9,349 nucleotides of DNA, from contig JAKAOI010000060.1 of the NCBI GenBank assembly GCA_021812265.1, positions 1 to 9,349 of the forward strand, read 5' to 3'. Both the position numbers and the translations under genes were made by a program. Each line of letters opens with the position of its first letter. Within the stretch, counting starts at the first letter, position 1. Under the pieces are notes generated by a model. It saw nothing but the letters and a program-made list of their open reading frames with translations. It ran no database searches and was not told where the DNA came from. Shown piece by piece: positions 7,693-9,349 of the stretch. Origin of the DNA: Chloroflexota bacterium. Its GTDB lineage: Bacteria; Chloroflexota; Ktedonobacteria; Ktedonobacterales; JACDGC01.

Positions 7693-8260
7693 TAACTATG
7701 ACAGTTTTACGTGGAATCTCTATCAATATTTCTGCGAATTAGGCGCCGCCGTTCAGGTTATTCGCAATGACGCGATTTCAACCGGCGATATTGCCGAGAT
7801 GCGTCCACAGCGTATCGTTATTTCCCCCGGACCATCTACGCCGGATGACGCAGGTGTCTCACTTGAAGCGATAAAAACATTTGGCGCCACCATTCCTATT
7901 TTAGGTGTGTGTTTGGGACATCAAGCAATTGGGCAGGCTTTTGGCGGGAAAGTGATTCGCGCGCCGCAGCCCGCGCATGGCAAAACCGATACAATATATC
8001 ACGATGGAGCAGGAATTTTCAGTGACATAGCAAGTCCGTTTATCGCAACACGCTATCACAGCCTTATTGTCGATCGCGCCACACTGCCGGAGGATTTACA
8101 GGTTACCGCGTGGAACGCAGATGGCATAATTATGGGAATCCGGCATGCGCGTTTTCCCATCGAAGGTGTACAATTTCATCCCGAATCTATATTAACAAGC
8201 AATGGCAAGCAAATTCTAAAAACATTTTTGGAGGCTCCGGCATGTTTCTTGAAACACTAA
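7676..8260 (+). CDS. trpG: Anthranilate synthase component II (glutamine amidotransferase)
   Basis: A 194-residue class I glutamine amidotransferase that releases ammonia from glutamine for TrpE. The catalytic triad is visible: nucleophile C79 in GVCLGHQ, and H168 and E170 in VQFHPES. Other family marks are [11 protein letters not shown] at the start, [12 protein letters not shown] (49-60), a HGKT loop (101-104), and RYHSL (126-130). Start ATG 7676 is set by AGGGGG (7661-7666), nine bases upstream, inside the end of trpE. An in-frame extension further upstream has no homology to the family. The protein could also serve folate synthesis (as PabA), as in some bacteria with a single such gene; that cannot be decided from this window. 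Confidence 0.96.
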   Translation: MILLIDNYDSFTWNLYQYFCELGAAVQVIRNDAISTGDIAEMRPQRIVISPGPSTPDDAGVSLEAIKTFGATIPILGVCLGHQAIGQAFGGKVIRAPQPAHGKTDTIYHDGAGIFSDIASPFIATRYHSLIVDRATLPEDLQVTAWNADGIIMGIRHARFPIEGVQFHPESILTSNGKQILKTFLEAPACFLKH

Positions 8261-9294
8261 ATATCCTATTGCGGGGAAGTTCACTGGATGAAATACAATC
8301 TTTTCAAGTTATGAGTGACATTATGTCCGGCAATATAGTTCCGGCGCAGATAGCCGCAATACTTACCGCGCTGCGCATAAAAGGCGAAACGGCGGATGAA
8401 ATTACCGGGCTGGCAAAGGGTATGCGCCAGTATTCCCGCAAAGTTCAGTTAGACGGAATAACGGCGCTGGATACCTGTGGAACCGGCGGTGACGGATCTA
8501 ACACATTCAATATATCTACTGCGGCGGCGTTTGTTATTGCGGCGTGCGGGCAGCCAGTGGCCAAGCATGGCAATCGCGCAGCAACCAGCCGCTGTGGCAG
8601 CGCTGATGTATTGGAGGCTTTGGGCGCCAAAATTGAGCTGAACCCGGAGGATGTTGCGCGCACGGTGCGTGAAAGCGGCTTTGGATTTATGTTTGCCCCT
8701 GCGTATCATCCATCTATGAAATACGCCGCGCCGGTGCGGAAAGAGCTGGGTTTTCGCACGGTATTTAATATCTTGGGGCCGCTTACTAATCCCTCGCAAA
8801 CGCCATTTCAATTGCTGGGCGCGCCGAAAAGCAGCCTTGTGCCTATTATGGCGGAAGCTTTATTGCGGCTGGGGGTAAATCGCGCGTTGGTGGTGTATGG
8901 TGAAGATGGCGTAGATGAATTTTCATTGCAAGCGAAAACACAGGTTGCCGAAATTTCCGGCGCAAAAGGAACTATTCGCGAATATACTGTCGATCCGCAG
9001 GAAATGGGGCTTACCCCTGCGCCGCTTTCTGCTTTGCGGGGCGGCTCTGCAAAAACCAACGCTGCAATTATACGTGGGGTTCTTTCCGGTGAAATTACCG
9101 GCCCCCAAGCTGATGTTATCGCGCTCAACGCTGGGGCGGCGCTGTATATCAGCGGCGTGACCAAATCGATAAAAGATGGCGTGAAGCTGGCCAAATCACA
9201 TATGAATCCCAATGGCGCGCTGCAAACTATGGGAAAATTTGTTGCGCTTTCGCAAGATTTGGCGGCGGCGCGCATGCAATCATACGCCGTATAA
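8242..9294 (+). CDS. trpD: Anthranilate phosphoribosyltransferase
   Basis: A 350-residue enzyme that joins anthranilate to phosphoribosyl pyrophosphate, the second step of tryptophan synthesis. It has the PRPP-binding GTGGD (80-84), [18 protein letters not shown] (108-125), [10 protein letters not shown] (175-184), and the DGVDE metal-site segment (222-226). Residues 1-70 form the helical N-terminal domain, and the length is normal for the family. Start ATG 8242 has GGAGG (8230-8234) seven bases upstream. It overlaps trpG by 19 bases, so the three trp genes look translationally coupled. No gene start is visible in the remaining 55 bases; trpC and others may follow outside the window. Confidence 0.97.
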   Translation: MFLETLNILLRGSSLDEIQSFQVMSDIMSGNIVPAQIAAILTALRIKGETADEITGLAKGMRQYSRKVQLDGITALDTCGTGGDGSNTFNISTAAAFVIAACGQPVAKHGNRAATSRCGSADVLEALGAKIELNPEDVARTVRESGFGFMFAPAYHPSMKYAAPVRKELGFRTVFNILGPLTNPSQTPFQLLGAPKSSLVPIMAEALLRLGVNRALVVYGEDGVDEFSLQAKTQVAEISGAKGTIREYTVDPQEMGLTPAPLSALRGGSAKTNAAIIRGVLSGEITGPQADVIALNAGAALYISGVTKSIKDGVKLAKSHMNPNGALQTMGKFVALSQDLAAARMQSYAV

Positions 9295-9313
9295 ACTGAA
9301 ACTGGAAACGCCA

Positions 9314-9339
9314 GGCGCCGCGCGCAAATCATCGGCGCC
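9314..9339. repeat. GC-rich inverted repeat after trpD
   Basis: GGCGCCG (9314-9320) and CGGCGCC (9333-9339) form a perfect 7-base inverted repeat with a 12-base loop. No T run follows inside the window, so it is not an obvious terminator. It may be a processing or stabilising hairpin between trp genes, or chance in GCGC-rich DNA. Confidence 0.35.
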
Positions 9340-9349
9340 GCTTCTGGTC

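Noticed and set aside
8808..9332. 174-codon - strand frame opposite trpD
   Set aside because: It lies antisense to a well-conserved trpD and looks like a shadow of trpD codon use. No ribosome site or recognisable domain is seen.
9295..9349. Start of trpC after trpD
   Set aside because: There is no start codon with a ribosome site and no recognisable protein in the 55 remaining bases.
1..9349. CRISPR arrays, insertion sequences, tRNA or rRNA genes
   Set aside because: No spaced direct repeats, transposase frames, terminal inverted repeats or tRNA-like cloverleafs were found on reading the window.

Overview
The window holds two complete gene groups on the + strand and nothing convincing on the - strand. 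The coding DNA is of moderate GC and rich in GGC and GCG words. The first ~430 bases are strikingly AT-rich and non-coding. A tRNA-sensing T-box leader, the lipoprotein-type binding protein and strong AGGAG-like ribosome binding sites point to a Gram-positive-type lineage. Bacillota (Clostridia or Negativicutes-like) is the first guess, and Chloroflexota, which also carry T-boxes, is possible. The sequence alone does not settle the genus.

Region 1 (1-433) is an AT-rich intergenic stretch. It has one intrinsic-terminator-like hairpin (160-181), a tandem GATAAT element (185-198) and, just before the first gene, an inverted repeat that spans a possible -10 box. Region 2 (434-4463) is a compact three-gene ABC importer: a lipoprotein binding protein, a permease with two fused membrane domains, and an ATPase. 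The junctions are a 5-base gap and a 4-base overlap. The architecture is that of the ferric iron / 2-aminoethylphosphonate / thiamine importer group. A Tyr-Tyr pair in the binding protein leans towards ferric iron, but the substrate is not proven.

Region 3 (4464-4985) has no gene but is the best-defined regulatory element here. A near-consensus sigma-A promoter (TTGACA, 17 bases, TATAGT) is followed by a complete T-box leader. The leader has Stem I with a UGG (Trp) specifier, several intermediate hairpins, a T-box antiterminator, and a competing intrinsic terminator. Region 4 (4986-9294) is trpS, trpE, trpG and trpD, tightly packed (31-base gap, 17-base overlap, 19-base overlap). The window ends 55 bases after trpD, so further trp genes probably lie beyond it.

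The working model is that uncharged tRNA-Trp binds the leader and stabilises the antiterminator. The cell then makes more tryptophanyl-tRNA synthetase and the first enzymes of tryptophan synthesis from one transcript. TrpE also carries the LLES...S motif for feedback inhibition by tryptophan, so the pathway would be controlled at both transcription and enzyme level. The most unusual points are the coupling of charging and biosynthesis under one T-box, and a variable T-box base (A) that does not match the usual G73 discriminator of bacterial tRNA-Trp.
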